The position numbers were made by a program, and so were the translations under genes. From contig CP136061.1 in NCBI GenBank assembly GCA_032622095.1, forward strand, positions 188,614,369-188,678,368: a stretch of 64,000 nt of DNA. The letters are read 5' to 3'. This document shows, piece by piece, positions 8,694 to 20,069 of the stretch; positions within the stretch are counted from its first letter, which is position 1; the number at the start of each line of letters is the position of its first letter. Below the pieces are notes generated by a model. It was not told where the DNA came from. It ran no database searches and worked only from the letters and a program-made list of their open reading frames with translations. The DNA is from Siphonodentalium dalli (Eukaryota; Mollusca; Scaphopoda; Gadilida; Siphonodentaliidae).

Positions 8694-10279
8694 GACTCAG
8701 TCATGCAGCAATCCTTTCCATTCTAACCAACGATGGCTAAAATTGAAGTATTTACATTTTTGATAGAAACTTGCTTTCTCGACATTGTAGTGATTTTCCA
8801 GATCTTTTTTAATGCCGACTAAGGTTGGAATTTCATTTCTCATTTTGGACCGATATATGAAATACTTTATAAAGATAAGAAGGAAGTGCAAAAAGCCGTC
8901 CTCTGAGCTCTCAACTGATTTCCCTACTATAGTATCAGTTGAGGTGATATCGTGAAAGGCATTCTTGTTTTCTCATGTACCCACTGTTTTATATCTCTCC
9001 ATAGTGTTTTTTATAACTGGGCATTCATAAAAAATATGACTTACTGTCTCCGAGCCAGAGCAACCAAACGAACACAAATCGTCGTCAGTTATTTTTGCCT
9101 TTTTCAATAAGGATTTGGTTCCAATGATTCTAGTGTTGATCCGGTATTGAGACCACCTATATTTGGTTTCGGTGCAACATTTAAATGGATTGGAGAACGC
9201 GTCTTTCCACCAATCAACATCTAAGTCTTGTTTGAAATAAGTGTTCCATTTCCCGATCAGAATTCTATTTACATTATCTTCTACTAGGGTCTTATAAATC
9301 GCATTAGAAGGTTTTGTTATTAGTTGTTTTATATGAAATGGTATAAAGGGGGCGTCCAATTTATAATTTGTTTCATTTGTGGCGAATCGTTTCAAATATG
9401 TTCTTATGGCGGATGTTATGCCGTGGTATGTTATGAAACCAAAGTCAAACCAAATTTTTCGAGTGCTTCGTGATATTCCATCATCATATGACCAGTTTGA
9501 TCAAATAGATCATTTACCCACACGATCGCATTGCGGTCCAATTCTGTACCATGTATTGGCTTTTTGTCTATGAGGATCAATCTATTGTTTGAGAGCGAGC
9601 TGGAAAGGATATCATCTAGCCCCGAAGGCAAGATCAACTTGGAATAGCCAGACCATGCTCTAATTACATCTTTCCAAAATGGACTGTCAGTCATATCAGA
9701 TGTGTCTACTCGATTCGATAGGTACCATTTATCCCTGTAGCTGGACCCTGATGTTTCTGTTAACAACGATTGCCAACTATCACTGTAAATTATGCGTTTT
9801 ACCCAAGTGATTTTCATTGATGACATAAATTTTTCATGATTAACCAATTTAGAGCCTCCATTTTCATAGCTTTTTTGAAAATATTTCCTAGCTATTTTAT
9901 CTGGTTTTTTGTCCCAAATAAATTTATATATATCATTTGATATTTCAGTCAGAGTGTCCTTAGGAGGGTTGGGTATTGTCAAAAAAAGAAATGATAATTT
10001 TGATAACAGTAAACTTTTGAATACCGTAACCCTCCCGAGGACAGTCAGACTTCTTTTAGACCAATTATTTATCGTTGATTTGATGTCCGAGTGTATTTTT
10101 GCATAGTTACCCTGGAAGACGTCTACTGCTTTTGGGTGAAAAGTAATGCCTAATAATCTAAATGAAGTTGGGTGCCAATTAAGTTTCCATCGATCACATA
10201 TGGATTCCGTACAATCCCTCTTGCTACCGATCCACACCGCGTGTGTCTTGTCGTAATTGATTTTCAAACCAGATAGCAA
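8694..10279 (-). pseudogene. 5'-truncated non-LTR retrotransposon: RT C-terminus and zf-RVT domain
   Basis: Two open stretches in different frames: 10279-9431 (MLSGLKINYDKTHAVWIGSK, LLGITFHPKA, SLTVLGRVTVFKSLLLSKL) and 9395-8694. The first covers the RT thumb and post-RT region of an L1/Tx1-like ORF2. The second holds a zinc-knuckle-like segment with spaced Cys/His (LCSFGCSGSETVSHIFYECP) typical of the zf-RVT domain. It is broken by a frameshift near 9400-9430 and a nonsense codon at 8973-8975, after which the same frame resumes and ends WLEWKGLLHD. RT palm motifs and endonuclease are absent, so this is a dead 5'-truncated copy. Confidence 0.85.
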
Positions 10280-10375
10280 ATAATAACAAGAAAACTAAGA
10301 TGCATGCATCAGGTCACCCATGAACTATTTATCATAGAATTCTTGTAGCTATCTATTACACATTTTGGAATATCT

Positions 10376-10416
10376 GTATGTATGTATGTATTAATGTATG
10401 TATGTATGTATGTGTG
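10376..10416. repeat. TATG microsatellite
   Basis: (tatg)n with one 'ttaa' interruption. Confidence 0.9.
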
Positions 10417-10429
10417 TTATAGACTCGAA

Positions 10430-11570
10430 CACTGCTCGACCTATCCGACTCGGATTTGGTATTTAACGTGTCAACTTGACCTCGCTCATGGGAATGTTTC
10501 TGGACCTTGACCGATCCGACTAAAATTTGGTGTGCAGGACTACTTTGATCCCGGGAGCAATATGGACGGGTCCAATTTCACGTGGGACCATGTCCTCGAT
10601 CGTGCTGATATAGGCATGTTTCTGGACCAATTGAACAATAGTTTGTCCAGACGCTGTATATACCGGGTACTGCCCAGATGGAGCCGATCACAAAGAAATC
10701 CCCAAAATAGACCGAACGAAGTCGAGTACATCAGTAGTATTATATATTTCTAGATTTAGTTACAAACTAAATACCTGTATATTGTACAAAGAAATGTTTG
10801 ACAAATGTATCTATATAAATATTACCATAGGGGTCATTAAAAATAGATACGACGAAACAAAATTTTTAAGGGTGCATGTGATTGTGAGGAATAATAGGAT
10901 CATAGGTAAATTTAATTTATGGACGCTTGTTAATTTTCATTGGACTACATGTATCAGGTAAATTTTTATATTTCAAATGATGACAGGAATGCGGAATGCT
11001 ACATCTTATTACAGATTATTTCCACATATCATCAGTGACTACAGGCAGTCTGACAAAATAAAGTTTCAGTGACACTCTATCCGAAGAGGGGGATAATTTC
11101 ATCTGTTACAGTCAATGGAGCGATTATGAATCTGGAAAGCTGAAATTTCTAAGTAATACTATATATCGACATGAAGCGATAACATATAACGTAAATGCAA
11201 TATGGCCGCTGGCGACCATTATTTCCTATGAAATTAAAAAAATATTTGATAGCTCTCATATAATAGATCAATATCAAGATAAATATGAAGTTTGGTGATG
11301 ATCGGATGAGTGAAGTGGACTGTAGGCTGTGCTAAAGGGTTTAGTAATGCTAATAATTCGGAAAAACTACACTATACTCCCATCTTGTTGTTATCCCGAA
11401 GATCGATATGAAGTTTGTTAACGATTGGACAAGTAGGGTATACCAAATTATTGAGTCATGGAAAGAATAAAATCGAAGATGGTCATTGGCGGCCATATTT
11501 TTCATCAAAACTCGGAAAACGTTGATGGCTATATAATATTATAAAGAGATTCAGTTATGACTCCTCTGGC
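10430..11570. other. Stretch without recognisable genes
   Basis: Contains phrases such as 'ctatccgactcggatttggt' and 'gatatgaagtttggtgatgat', repeated loosely as in other invertebrate tandem-module elements. No supported exon was seen. Confidence 0.4.
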
Positions 11571-11651
11571 AGGAGAGTGGAGCGAAACGGTCGTGATTGC
11601 TTCGATCCTTATTAGTTCCTCTTCTGTCAGAGCGTTGAGCACGGGTGAGTC

Positions 11652-12653
11652 GTGTGGCCGCGCCTCCGGGTGCAGCTGCCCCCGTGCTTAACGCCAGTGA
11701 GACGGTTTTGGATTAGGCTTATGGATTTAATCCCAGACGCCGTGTTGGTCGCAGTGCAAAGGAGTCGGGTATTGGACATTGCTAACTGGAGTCTCCAGTC
11801 TAGCAGGGGATACCTGACCCTTTGCCTGGAGTTCCGGACTGAAGATGCTGGCATCCAGAGATCACAGACCCGGGACACCAACTCCAAGACTGCCTCCTGT
11901 TCCATGAAGTTTGGGAAGGGGCCTCCCAAGAAGAAGACGCCTACCAGAAAAAGAAGGGACGCCGCCAGACGGGCGAAATGGAAGAAGAAGGGGGTGACTG
12001 TTGATCTGCCAGTCACCCCTCCCCGTGTGGATCAGCCGACGTCCAGTGTCACAGCCGGCAGGTCGGAGTTGTCTGAGAGACGCCCAGACGACCCGACCTG
12101 CATGGAGACAGGCGACATCGCACCAGCTAGCAGGGACTCCGTTGATCTGCCGGAGGTCCCTGCTGTCGTGGTCGAGGCGAGCGGAGAAAGGGAGCAGGAA
12201 ACCACCCCTGCTGTTCCTGCCGCCAGCTTCGAGGTAGAGTTGGACAGCTTGCCACCACGGACATCGGAGTTCAATCTCATCCCGGTGTCTCCCAGCTCTA
12301 CCACTGGCAACAACAACAACACAGAAGAAGACAATGAAGAACTCGTTCTGCTGAAACACGAAGCCTTGGAAAGCCGAGTACACGCTGCGGCAGCCAAACA
12401 ACAGAAATACATCATGACCAAGGCTGACTGTGCACTATTGGAAAAAGATGAAATCTACACAGCAGCAGACTCTGGTGACCCATCTAACCTAGAATACCGG
12501 TTAGTGGATGGGGACATCCAGTTCCGGAGGGAGAAGCCAGTCAAGAAGATCGACACCAGCAGCTCGAGCTACGCCTCTCCCTCGGATGCTTCTTCGACTG
12601 CACCACCGCCAGCGAAGAAGCCCAAAAAGAAAAAGACCAAAAGAAAAAGATAG
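11652..12653 (+). CDS. GC-rich ORF, possibly ORF1/gag-like protein of a retroelement
   Basis: A 333-residue frame, clearly richer in GC than its surroundings. The likelier start may be the second Met (11721, MDLIPDAVLVAVQRS), because the upstream part overlaps a possible 14-bp stem (11631-11644 with 11683-11696). The N-terminal about 80 residues look folded (LDIANWSLQSSRGYLTLCLE). Then come a strongly basic stretch (GPPKKKTPTRKRRDAARRAK), a long low-complexity Pro/Ser/Glu region with an NNNN run, a short predicted helical stretch (LLKHEALESRVHAAAAKQQK) and a Lys-rich tail (AKKPKKKKTKRKR). No Cys-knuckle, RT or protease is present. A T-rich then A-rich trailer (12660-12715) follows. The composition suits a nucleic-acid-binding ORF1 or gag-like protein of a mobile element. 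I do not recognise the family and a host gene cannot be excluded. Confidence 0.55.
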   Translation: MWPRLRVQLPPCLTPVRRFWIRLMDLIPDAVLVAVQRSRVLDIANWSLQSSRGYLTLCLEFRTEDAGIQRSQTRDTNSKTASCSMKFGKGPPKKKTPTRKRRDAARRAKWKKKGVTVDLPVTPPRVDQPTSSVTAGRSELSERRPDDPTCMETGDIAPASRDSVDLPEVPAVVVEASGEREQETTPAVPAASFEVELDSLPPRTSEFNLIPVSPSSTTGNNNNTEEDNEELVLLKHEALESRVHAAAAKQQKYIMTKADCALLEKDEIYTAADSGDPSNLEYRLVDGDIQFRREKPVKKIDTSSSSYASPSDASSTAPPPAKKPKKKKTKRKR

Positions 12654-12719
12654 ACCAAAATTGCTTCTTTTTATTTTATTTATTTTCTTGTGTTCTAAAA
12701 TAAAGGCAAAAAACATGAG

Positions 12720-13030
12720 GGGTTAAGGGGAGGACCAACCGGTCCTTCCGACAATCCCGGGGTTAGCCCCCCCCCCCCAACCACCCATGAACAGTTATTA
12801 CTCCATGTAATTACTCTTTGATTACCACATGTGTAACACCTGCCATGCATATCAAGAGCTCAACTGACCATCCGCAGTGACCTACATGTAGTTTATCTCA
12901 AAAGCTGCTGACAACTATGTATCATAATAATAATGCTACTGTCGGTACCTATTTGTTGCAAAACCAATCCTTCTCAAGTTCAATGGATCTATTTCAAGTA
13001 GTTCACTATTGTTACACAAGGCATATATGG
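12720..13030. other. Non-coding stretch after the GC-rich ORF
   Basis: Holds a short hairpin (aaggggaggaccaaccggtcctt) followed by a C-tract (about 12768-12778), then ordinary AT-rich sequence. Confidence 0.4.
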
Positions 13031-13035
13031 TTGCT

Positions 13036-13266
13036 GAATAGTGTTGAAACAATTATTTGACTAATCGACGTCGACTCGATTATTAAACAAGTCGACGCTG
13101 AAATCCGCCAGTCGATTAATCTAAGCAAATCGGCAATATGGCCTACCGAATTCATAGAATTTACAGTGTCATGTTCGGTGCTGGGTGGCACCTCTCAGAA
13201 TGCGGTCGATTCTTCTCTTATACCGGACAATTCCGATATTCTGATTTTTGTTCTCAGGCTGGTAGA
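13036..13266. repeat. hAT-type MITE end plus fragment shared with 39.8 kb
   Basis: 'tagtgttgaaacaattattt...gtcgac' resembles the end of the element at 39961-40867. The following 'tgttcggtgctgggtggca...gctggtagagg' (about 13170-13266) is repeated at 39806-39912. In both places this phrase adjoins a transposon, though in different order. Confidence 0.6.
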
Positions 13267-13300
13267 GGAGTGTGATCCGGTGTGACTAATTAGTGCCCGG

Positions 13301-14660
13301 GCAAGCCCGGGCACGCCCGGGCAGGTCTTGGTGGTCTCATGGGCCCGCAGACAGTCTAATATGATGCCATATGGTAGTAGGATACAGAATAAGCATATAT
13401 TAGGAAAATTGACTTGCTGTGTCGTCCACCGGCGGGTTTATTAACCATTTAAATGCCGATATTGACTAAAAGAACCCGGGAGAGCCCAGACGGACGCATA
13501 GACCCGACCATATTATATATTGATGACTAATGGTAGCGAGGCACTTACTAAAGGTATATATTGCAAATATTGACTCGCTATCTCGTTCGCGGCCGGCTTC
13601 ATTAACCCCTTAAATGACGATATGCGCCAGAAGAACATGGCGCAAGCCCGGGCACGCCCGGGCAGGTCTTGGTGGTCTCATGGGCCCGCAGACAGTCTAA
13701 TATGATGCCATATGGTAGTAGGATACAGAATAAGCATATATTAGGAAAATTGACTTGCTGTGTCGTCCACCGGCGGGTTTATTAACCATTTAAATGCCGA
13801 TATTGACTAAAAGAACCCGGGAGAGTCCAGACGGACGCATAGACCCGACCATATTATATATTGATGACTAATGGTAGCGAGGCACTTACTAAAGGTATAT
13901 ATTGCAAATATTGACTCGCTATCTCGTTCGCGGCCAGCTTCATTAACCCATTAAATGACGATATGCGCCAGAAGAACATGGCGCAAGCCCGGGCACGCCC
14001 GGGCAGGTCTTGGTGGTCTCATGGGCCCGCAGACAGTCTAATATGATGCCATATGGTAGTAGGATACAGAATAAGCATATATTAGGAAAATTGACTTGCT
14101 GTGTCGTCCACCGGCGGGTTTATTAACCATTTAAATGCCGATATTGACTAAAAGAACCCGGGAGAGTCCAGACGGACGCATAGACCCGACCATATTATAT
14201 ATTGATGACTAATGGTAGCGAGGCACTTACTAAAGGTATATATTGCAAATATTGACTCGCTATCTCGTTCGCGGCCAGCTTCATTAACCCATTAAATGAC
14301 GATATGCGCCAGAAGAACATGGCGCAAGCCCGGGCACGCCCGGGCAGGTCTTGGTGGTCTCATGGGCCCGCAGACAGTCTAATATGATGCCATATGGTAG
14401 TAGGATACAGAATAAGCATATATTAGGAAAATTGACTTGCTGTGTCGTCCACCGGCGGGTTTATTAACCATTTAAATGCCGATATTGACTAAAAGAACCC
14501 GGGAGAGCCCAGACGGACGCATAGACCCGACCATATTATATATTGATGACTAATGGTAGCGAGGCACTTACTAAAGGTATATATTGCAAATATTGACTCG
14601 CTATCTCGTTCGCGGCCGGCTTCATTAACCCCTTAAATGACGATATGCGCCAGAAGAACA
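13301..14660 (+). repeat. Tandem array of four 341-bp units
   Basis: 'gcaagcccgggcacgcccgg' starts at 13301, 13642, 13983 and 14324, a period of exactly 341 bp with only a few substitutions between copies. A degenerate fifth unit follows to about 14830. Confidence 0.95.
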
Positions 14661-15139
14661 CGCGTAAAAAGCCCGATCACGAGAGAGCTCGGGGAAGTCC
14701 GGGTGGCACCATGGACCAGTGATCGGTATAGTGTGATGCCTTATGGCGGTAGGGTGGCTGGTATGAACATTTACTGCCGTTATATATCGTTCACGGCGGG
14801 TTCATTTATAATATTGGTGCCCACTCGATCAGGAATTGGCGGCATTATTGGCCATCCTTTATACGTTCCTATATACAACCGCATATTTTTTTGTGAAAAA
14901 CTTAATTTAACCCCCAATGCAGTCGAAAAATTTGCTCACCGCCACGTAACACGTCCAACAGTATGTATATCAAAAAAGAATTACTCGTTAAATTTAAAGC
15001 ATGCAGTTCACAGTTGAAAAAATTGTGAACCGCCGTCATACAATCGCTCTTAGATGGTCATTCTGATGTTTTTTTTTATTATTTACAAGGACTGGCCCTG
15101 CGAATTTGAACTTGTCGGTCGATATATTTTTGAATCCCT

Positions 15140-15510
15140 GACATTTCTGCACGGGACATGACCCACTTTCAAAAGCGGACATTTCTCCACCCGGACAGTT
15201 ACCCACCCAGACATTTACCCGCTAAGACATTTTCCCACCGGACATTTCCCCGTCCTGCTAATAAAATATTTTATGCTACATCCTTTATCGCAGACATCAA
15301 AGGATGTTTTGAGTGGTCAGTGAAGCCTGGACATTGAGGCCATCTCATGTCATGTCAACAATTCGGGTGGGGAAAAGTCCGGTGGGTAAATGTCCGCATT
15401 GAGTAAGTGGGGAAATGTCCGGTTGGTAAATGTCCGATTGGGTAAATGCCCCTTTGCCACTTTCTGAGAGGTTGGGGAAATGTCCGGTGGGGAAATGTCC
15501 GATTACCATA
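15140..15510. repeat. Inverted minisatellite of about 17-bp units
   Basis: Units like 'ggacatttccccacc' repeat at 15140-15260; the reverse complement 'ggggaaatgtccggtgg' repeats at 15355-15510. They form a second, smaller inverted pair at the heart of the element. Confidence 0.8.
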
Positions 15511-15821
15511 TTTTGTTTTAGAATATATTATTTGCCTATTGATTGAATTTGGTTCCAGGGAAGTTTGAAAGCAGAATACTTTGCGAATAATGTTAGAGAA
15601 TATAACTGAATTGCTCTGTGTTATTTTTTGACTGATTATATGCATGAAGCCAACATAGATTATAGAGGATTATGAATATCAATTAAAACACTATAATCTC
15701 GATTTACATTCTGGGAAGGGTATCAAACGGATTATAAGATTAGATACCCGTGCGCGGATTCGAGATTGTGATATCATTGCACCCTGGGATTTTACTCCTT
15801 GATTGTTGAGACAACACTTTT

Positions 15822-16619
15822 CATAATATATGCTTATTCTGTATCCTACTACCATATGACATCATATTAGACTGTCTGCGGGTCCATGAGATCACCAAGG
15901 CCTGCCGGACGTGCCCGCGCGGGCTTGCGCCATGTTCTTCTGGCGCATATCGTCATTTAAGGGGTTAATGAAGCCGGCCGCGAACGAGATAGCGAGTCAA
16001 TATTTGCAATATACCTTTAGTAAGTGCCTCGCAACCATTAGTCATCAATATATAATATGGTCGGGTCTATGCGTCCGTCTGGGCTCTCCCGGGTTCTTTT
16101 AGTCAATATCGGCATTTAAATGGTTAATAAACCCGCCGGTGGACGACACAGCAAGTCAATTTTCATAATATATGCTTATTCTGTATCCTACTACCATATG
16201 ACATCATATTAGACTGTCTGCGGGTCCATGAGATCACCAGGGCCTGCCCGGGCGTGCCCGGGCTTGCGCCATGTTCGTCTGGCGCATATCGTCATTTAAG
16301 GGGTTAATGAAGCCGGCCGCGAACCAGATAGCGAGTCAATATTTGCAATATACCTTTAGTAAGTGCCTCGCAACCATTAGTCATCAATATATAATATGGT
16401 CGGGTCTATGCGTCCGTCTGGGCTCTCCCGGGTTCTTTTAGTCAATATCGGCATTTAAATGGTTAATAAACCCGCCGGTGGACGACACAGCAAGTCAATT
16501 TTCACAATATATGCTTATTCTGTATCCTACTACCATGTGGCATCATATTAGACTGTCTGCGGGCCCATGAGAACACCCGGACCTGCCCGGGCGTGCCCGG
16601 GCACTAATTAGTCACACCC
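15822..16619 (-). repeat. Inverted 341-bp satellite units (two and a third copies)
   Basis: Reverse-complement copies of the 13301-14660 unit, more diverged from them than those copies are from each other (for example catatgacatcat for atgatgccatatg). Confidence 0.9.
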
Positions 16620-16660
16620 GTGTGATCGTGTATAAGGTGTATACTGTTTATACTGTGTTA

Positions 16661-17575
16661 TTTGGACATTCAGGACTATTTGTAGGATGATCTAATGCAG
16701 CTCATATCTTGACTGTAACATTTGACCATTTTTGATAATTATTTGTTAGCACAAGTAGCAATATTGGCTGTGGAAATATAAAAAAGGTACATTTGTGGCA
16801 CGTGAAAATCAAGTTAGGAACGTGCGATATGATGCTACCCGGTCGTAAAAGGGTGTAATCGAAATGCCTAATTTTTGCATACCAGTCACAACTAGTTATC
16901 TTGCGCTTTAATTGTTAACACCCCTCCTTGTTCAACCGATTTATGTTGTCTTTTGTCTATAAAATGATGGGATTGAAAAAAATGTTGTGAAGGGCATTTC
17001 CGCCCCGATAACTTTGAGACATGTATATTCGATCGATATATAGTTTTATCATTGTGTGGTCTTTTTCAATCCCGAAATTTGTACTCATTTTCGATCTATA
17101 CACCAGATTTTTCGATGCAAACATTTGGACATTCAGGACTATTTGTAGGATGATTAATGCAGCTCATATCTTGACTGTGACATTTAACCATTTTTGATAA
17201 ATATTTGTTGGCACAAGTAGCAATATTGGCTGTGGAAATATAAAAAATGTACATTTGTGGCACGTGAAAATCAAGTTAGGAACGTGCGATATGATGCTAC
17301 CCGGCCGTAAAAGGGTGTAATCGAATGCCTAATTTTTGCATACCAGTCACAACTAGTTATCTTGCGCTTTAATTGTTAACACCTCTCCTTGTTCAACCGA
17401 TTTAGGTTGTCTTTTGTCTATAAAATGATGGGATTGAAAAAAAATTATGAAGGGCATTTCCGCCCGATAACTTTGAGACATGTATATTCGATCGATATAT
17501 AGTTTCATCATTGTGTGGTCTTTTTCAATCCCGAAATTTGTACTCATTTTCGATCTATACACCAGATATTTCGAT
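16661..17575 (+). repeat. Tandem duplication, unit about 460 bp
   Basis: 'tttggacattcaggactatt' begins near 16660 and again near 17122. The two units are over 95% identical by eye. A shorter inverted piece (cgatatatagtttcatcatt against aatgatgaaactatatatcg) follows at 17697-17756. Confidence 0.85.
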
Positions 17576-17949
17576 GTTTTAATGACATTTGGCCAGTTAT
17601 CTCCTTTTTTGCTGCATCCTATAGACCTATACATAAAAAAATGCAAAACCAGAAAAGTTTATTTTTGTAAGACTGCTGTGGATGTTTCGACCGCACAATG
17701 ATGAAACTATATATCGACAGAATATTTTATTTTTATAGACAAAAGACAACCTAAATCGGTGACAACAATATATATCAATAATAAAGTTTATATTTTAAAA
17801 AAGTAAATTAATTAGCAAAATTGACATAATAATTTCAATAATATTTTTATATTTAAAACAGTAAATTAATAATTCCCACTTTTAAATTTAAATTTAATTA
17901 AAATTTAATTTTATCGGCTTCCTTAAAAAGATTCTTACCTTCATATTTT

Positions 17950-18670
17950 TATGTGCACTTTATAAACTTCATTGAGTCATCTCTGTCATGTATTGAGTTT
18001 GATATCTTTTGTTAACAGTTTATAAACCATGTATGTCTCATGTTTGTTATTATATTGTATGTGTTTATTATGATTAAATAAATTTATCATTTAAAATGAA
18101 TTATTCACTTTCTAAATTATCATTTGGCAAAAAAACCTCAAATACCCCAAAACACAATAGTCTAGAGTCGCCAATTATAGTTAATCCGATTACCTATAAC
18201 ACTGTAAGCACATAAGCCGCTTACACCTTTTAATTGGAGCCGGCCGCTTACACTTTATAGAACGAAAGAACGAAAAGTTGAATAAAATCAACAAATTTGT
18301 GAATTTAAAAACAATTCAAACGTTAATGTTTTCCATTCATAACCCGGACATATGTACTAAATTTCAGTCATATCCATTTATAAACAAAGTAGATAATGCG
18401 ACATCAAGTCCGCTTACACCTTTTATTTTGGAGCCGGCCGCATACATGTACACTTTATAGTGTGTTTCAGAACGAAAAAGTTGAATAAAATCAACAAATT
18501 TGTGAATTTAAAAACAATTCAAACGTTATTGTATTCCATGTTCCAGCCCGGACATATACACCAAATTTCAATAATATTCATTGAGAAACAACGGACCAAA
18601 CGCCATATAACACCCCGTATACACCTTTTATTTGGAGCCGGCCTCGGCCTCGGCATACACTTTATAGTGT
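17950..18670 (+). repeat. Dispersed repeat with internal 200-bp tandem units (reference copy)
   Basis: Begins 'tgtgcactttataaacttca' and includes 'tagtctagagtcgccaatta' and two units starting 'aaagttgaataaaatcaaca' (18278 and 18478). Other copies lie at 38500-38900 (minus) and 41722-44720 (plus, interrupted). Position 18074-18077 is the unoccupied TTAA that is filled by a MITE in the 41.9-kb copy. Confidence 0.75.
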
Positions 18671-18699
18671 GTCCCGATAATGGCACCTTTTATAGGAAT

Positions 18700-19500
18700 C
18701 ACTGAACTAAATGGTTTCCCATAGGCGACAGTGTTAACGTTTCGGCCAAAATCACTGAATTGAAGCCTGCAGGCCATACCAGTGATGTTTACCCAGCTAG
18801 ATTGACACCAGTTGATCACGAAAATGCAAGAAAAATCATAGGTCATGTGTTTACTTTTTAAAATAAATCCCCAAGTGTACGACAGGGCTATCCCACAGCC
18901 AAATTTGATCTGGAAAATCCCAGATCTACAGCAGCTAGTTAAATACATTTCCCGCTCACAAAAATCCATTCACCCATTCATTCACCAGTTAAAATTATTT
19001 AGATATTATGTACAAATCAAATAAACGCGATGTCATCCTTTAATAACGTGTCGCATGTATCCGTTGAATGTCATTCTCCAGTTACCTTCTCCTTTAGCAT
19101 TCCACGGTGTACTCGCTCCCCGACTCTAGAACACATTTAGCTCCCCGATTCCTATAGGTGGCGCCATAATCGTGAGCAAACTTCCTTAATTTGCAGCAGG
19201 TATCCATTTGTGATAACAAGTGCGTAGTTTAATTTGGAAAGTTCCCCAATTAATAGCGTATTTGACAGAGAAGGCCTCTGTTATTGATTATCATGTTGCT
19301 ATACACTAAAAAACGACAAATGCACATGCCCGTTCAATCGTAATAGTCTCCCCATGTTAAACCACATCCGCAAATACCAAATAACGCTAACCTACTGCAA
19401 ATGTTTTACATGACAACTGTTAATATATTTGGGCTGAATTCATATGATGTGGTATGATTCCTCAAAATAAACAACAAAACCATCTTTACTTGGCAATGTA
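18700..19500. other. Stretch without supported genes
   Basis: A minus-strand open frame at 18628-18969 runs partly into the dispersed repeat. It has no family pattern that I recognise and no convincing splice sites. The rest looks like plain intergenic sequence. Confidence 0.4.
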
Positions 19501-19507
19501 GTTTGGG

Positions 19508-19960
19508 CTAACATTTACACAAATCCTCCACCTCATTTATTCCGACACACACATCAGTTGGAAAACCACTCGCATATAAACACCCAAATTGGGTGAAATG
19601 ATGTTTGGATGTTTTATCATCATAGAGTTTTTCATAACAACATTTTGTTTCCTCGATAATTTCATCTTGATTCGTTATTATTGCACCATTATATGTAACT
19701 AACTTTGGTATTGATTTGTTTGTGTAGTGTCGTTTTTCCAAGTTCAAAAAGTATGCACTTGGTTTTTCTCACAGTTATTGGAAACTTGTCAAAAAACCCG
19801 AAAAGAGATGTCACCACACCTACTTATTAATATAATTGACAATTATATTAATAAGTAGTGGTGGTGACATCTCTTTTCTGTTTTTTTGACAAGTTTCCAA
19901 CAACTGTGGTTTTTCTCCTTCAAGTGACCACCTAGCTCCTAGTCCAGGAGATATTGGTAG
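19508..19960 (-). pseudogene. Non-LTR retrotransposon linker fragment (before the RT domain)
   Basis: Minus-strand reading gives GARWSLEGEK on the far side of a small insertion, then LNLEKRHYTNKSIPKLV and DEIIEETKCCYEKLYDDK. 'W..EGEK...YF.NLEKR' followed by 'i.ee...fy..LY' is the conserved linker between endonuclease and RT of L1-like ORF2. About 110 residues remain. A 137-bp MITE (19771-19907) interrupts it. Confidence 0.75.
19771..19907. mobile_element. 137-bp hairpin MITE with 10-bp target duplication
   Basis: Near-perfect inverted repeat from end to end (acagttattggaaacttgtc ... gacaagtttccaacaactgt), flanked by GGTTTTTCTC at 19761-19770 and 19908-19917. Removing it restores continuity of the linker motif of the host retrotransposon. 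Confidence 0.85.
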
Positions 19961-20069
19961 ACCTCTGCAACCCCCCCCCCCCCCCAGGACTCAACTTCAC
20001 CCCACTAATTTTCTTTCTTAATGTCTCCTCTAATTTTGTTCGGTTGTTAACAAGAAAAAAAAGTGGCCG

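Larger units (their letters stand above)
13278..16619. mobile_element. 3.3-kb element built from inverted 341-bp satellite arrays, 8-bp flanking duplication
   Basis: The left end cggtgtgactaattagtg and right end cactaattagtcacaccc are inverted repeats, and both are flanked by GTGTGATC (13270-13277 and 16620-16627). Inside, four plus-oriented 341-bp units (13301-14660) face two and a third minus-oriented units (about 15822-16619) across a 1.1-kb spacer. No transposase frame was seen. An 8-bp duplication is typical of hAT elements, but the termini do not match a hAT pattern I recognise. Confidence 0.75.

Noticed and set aside
11627-12716. Long antisense and shifted frames across the GC-rich ORF
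   Set aside because: Shadows caused by high GC; only the plus-strand frame at 11652-12653 shows a coherent amino-acid pattern.
15355-15645. Minus-strand frame with repeated T-F-P-H-R-T words
   Set aside because: Translation of a minisatellite, not a gene.
18628-18969. Minus-strand frame of 113 codons
   Set aside because: Overlaps the dispersed repeat at one end and has no recognisable domain.
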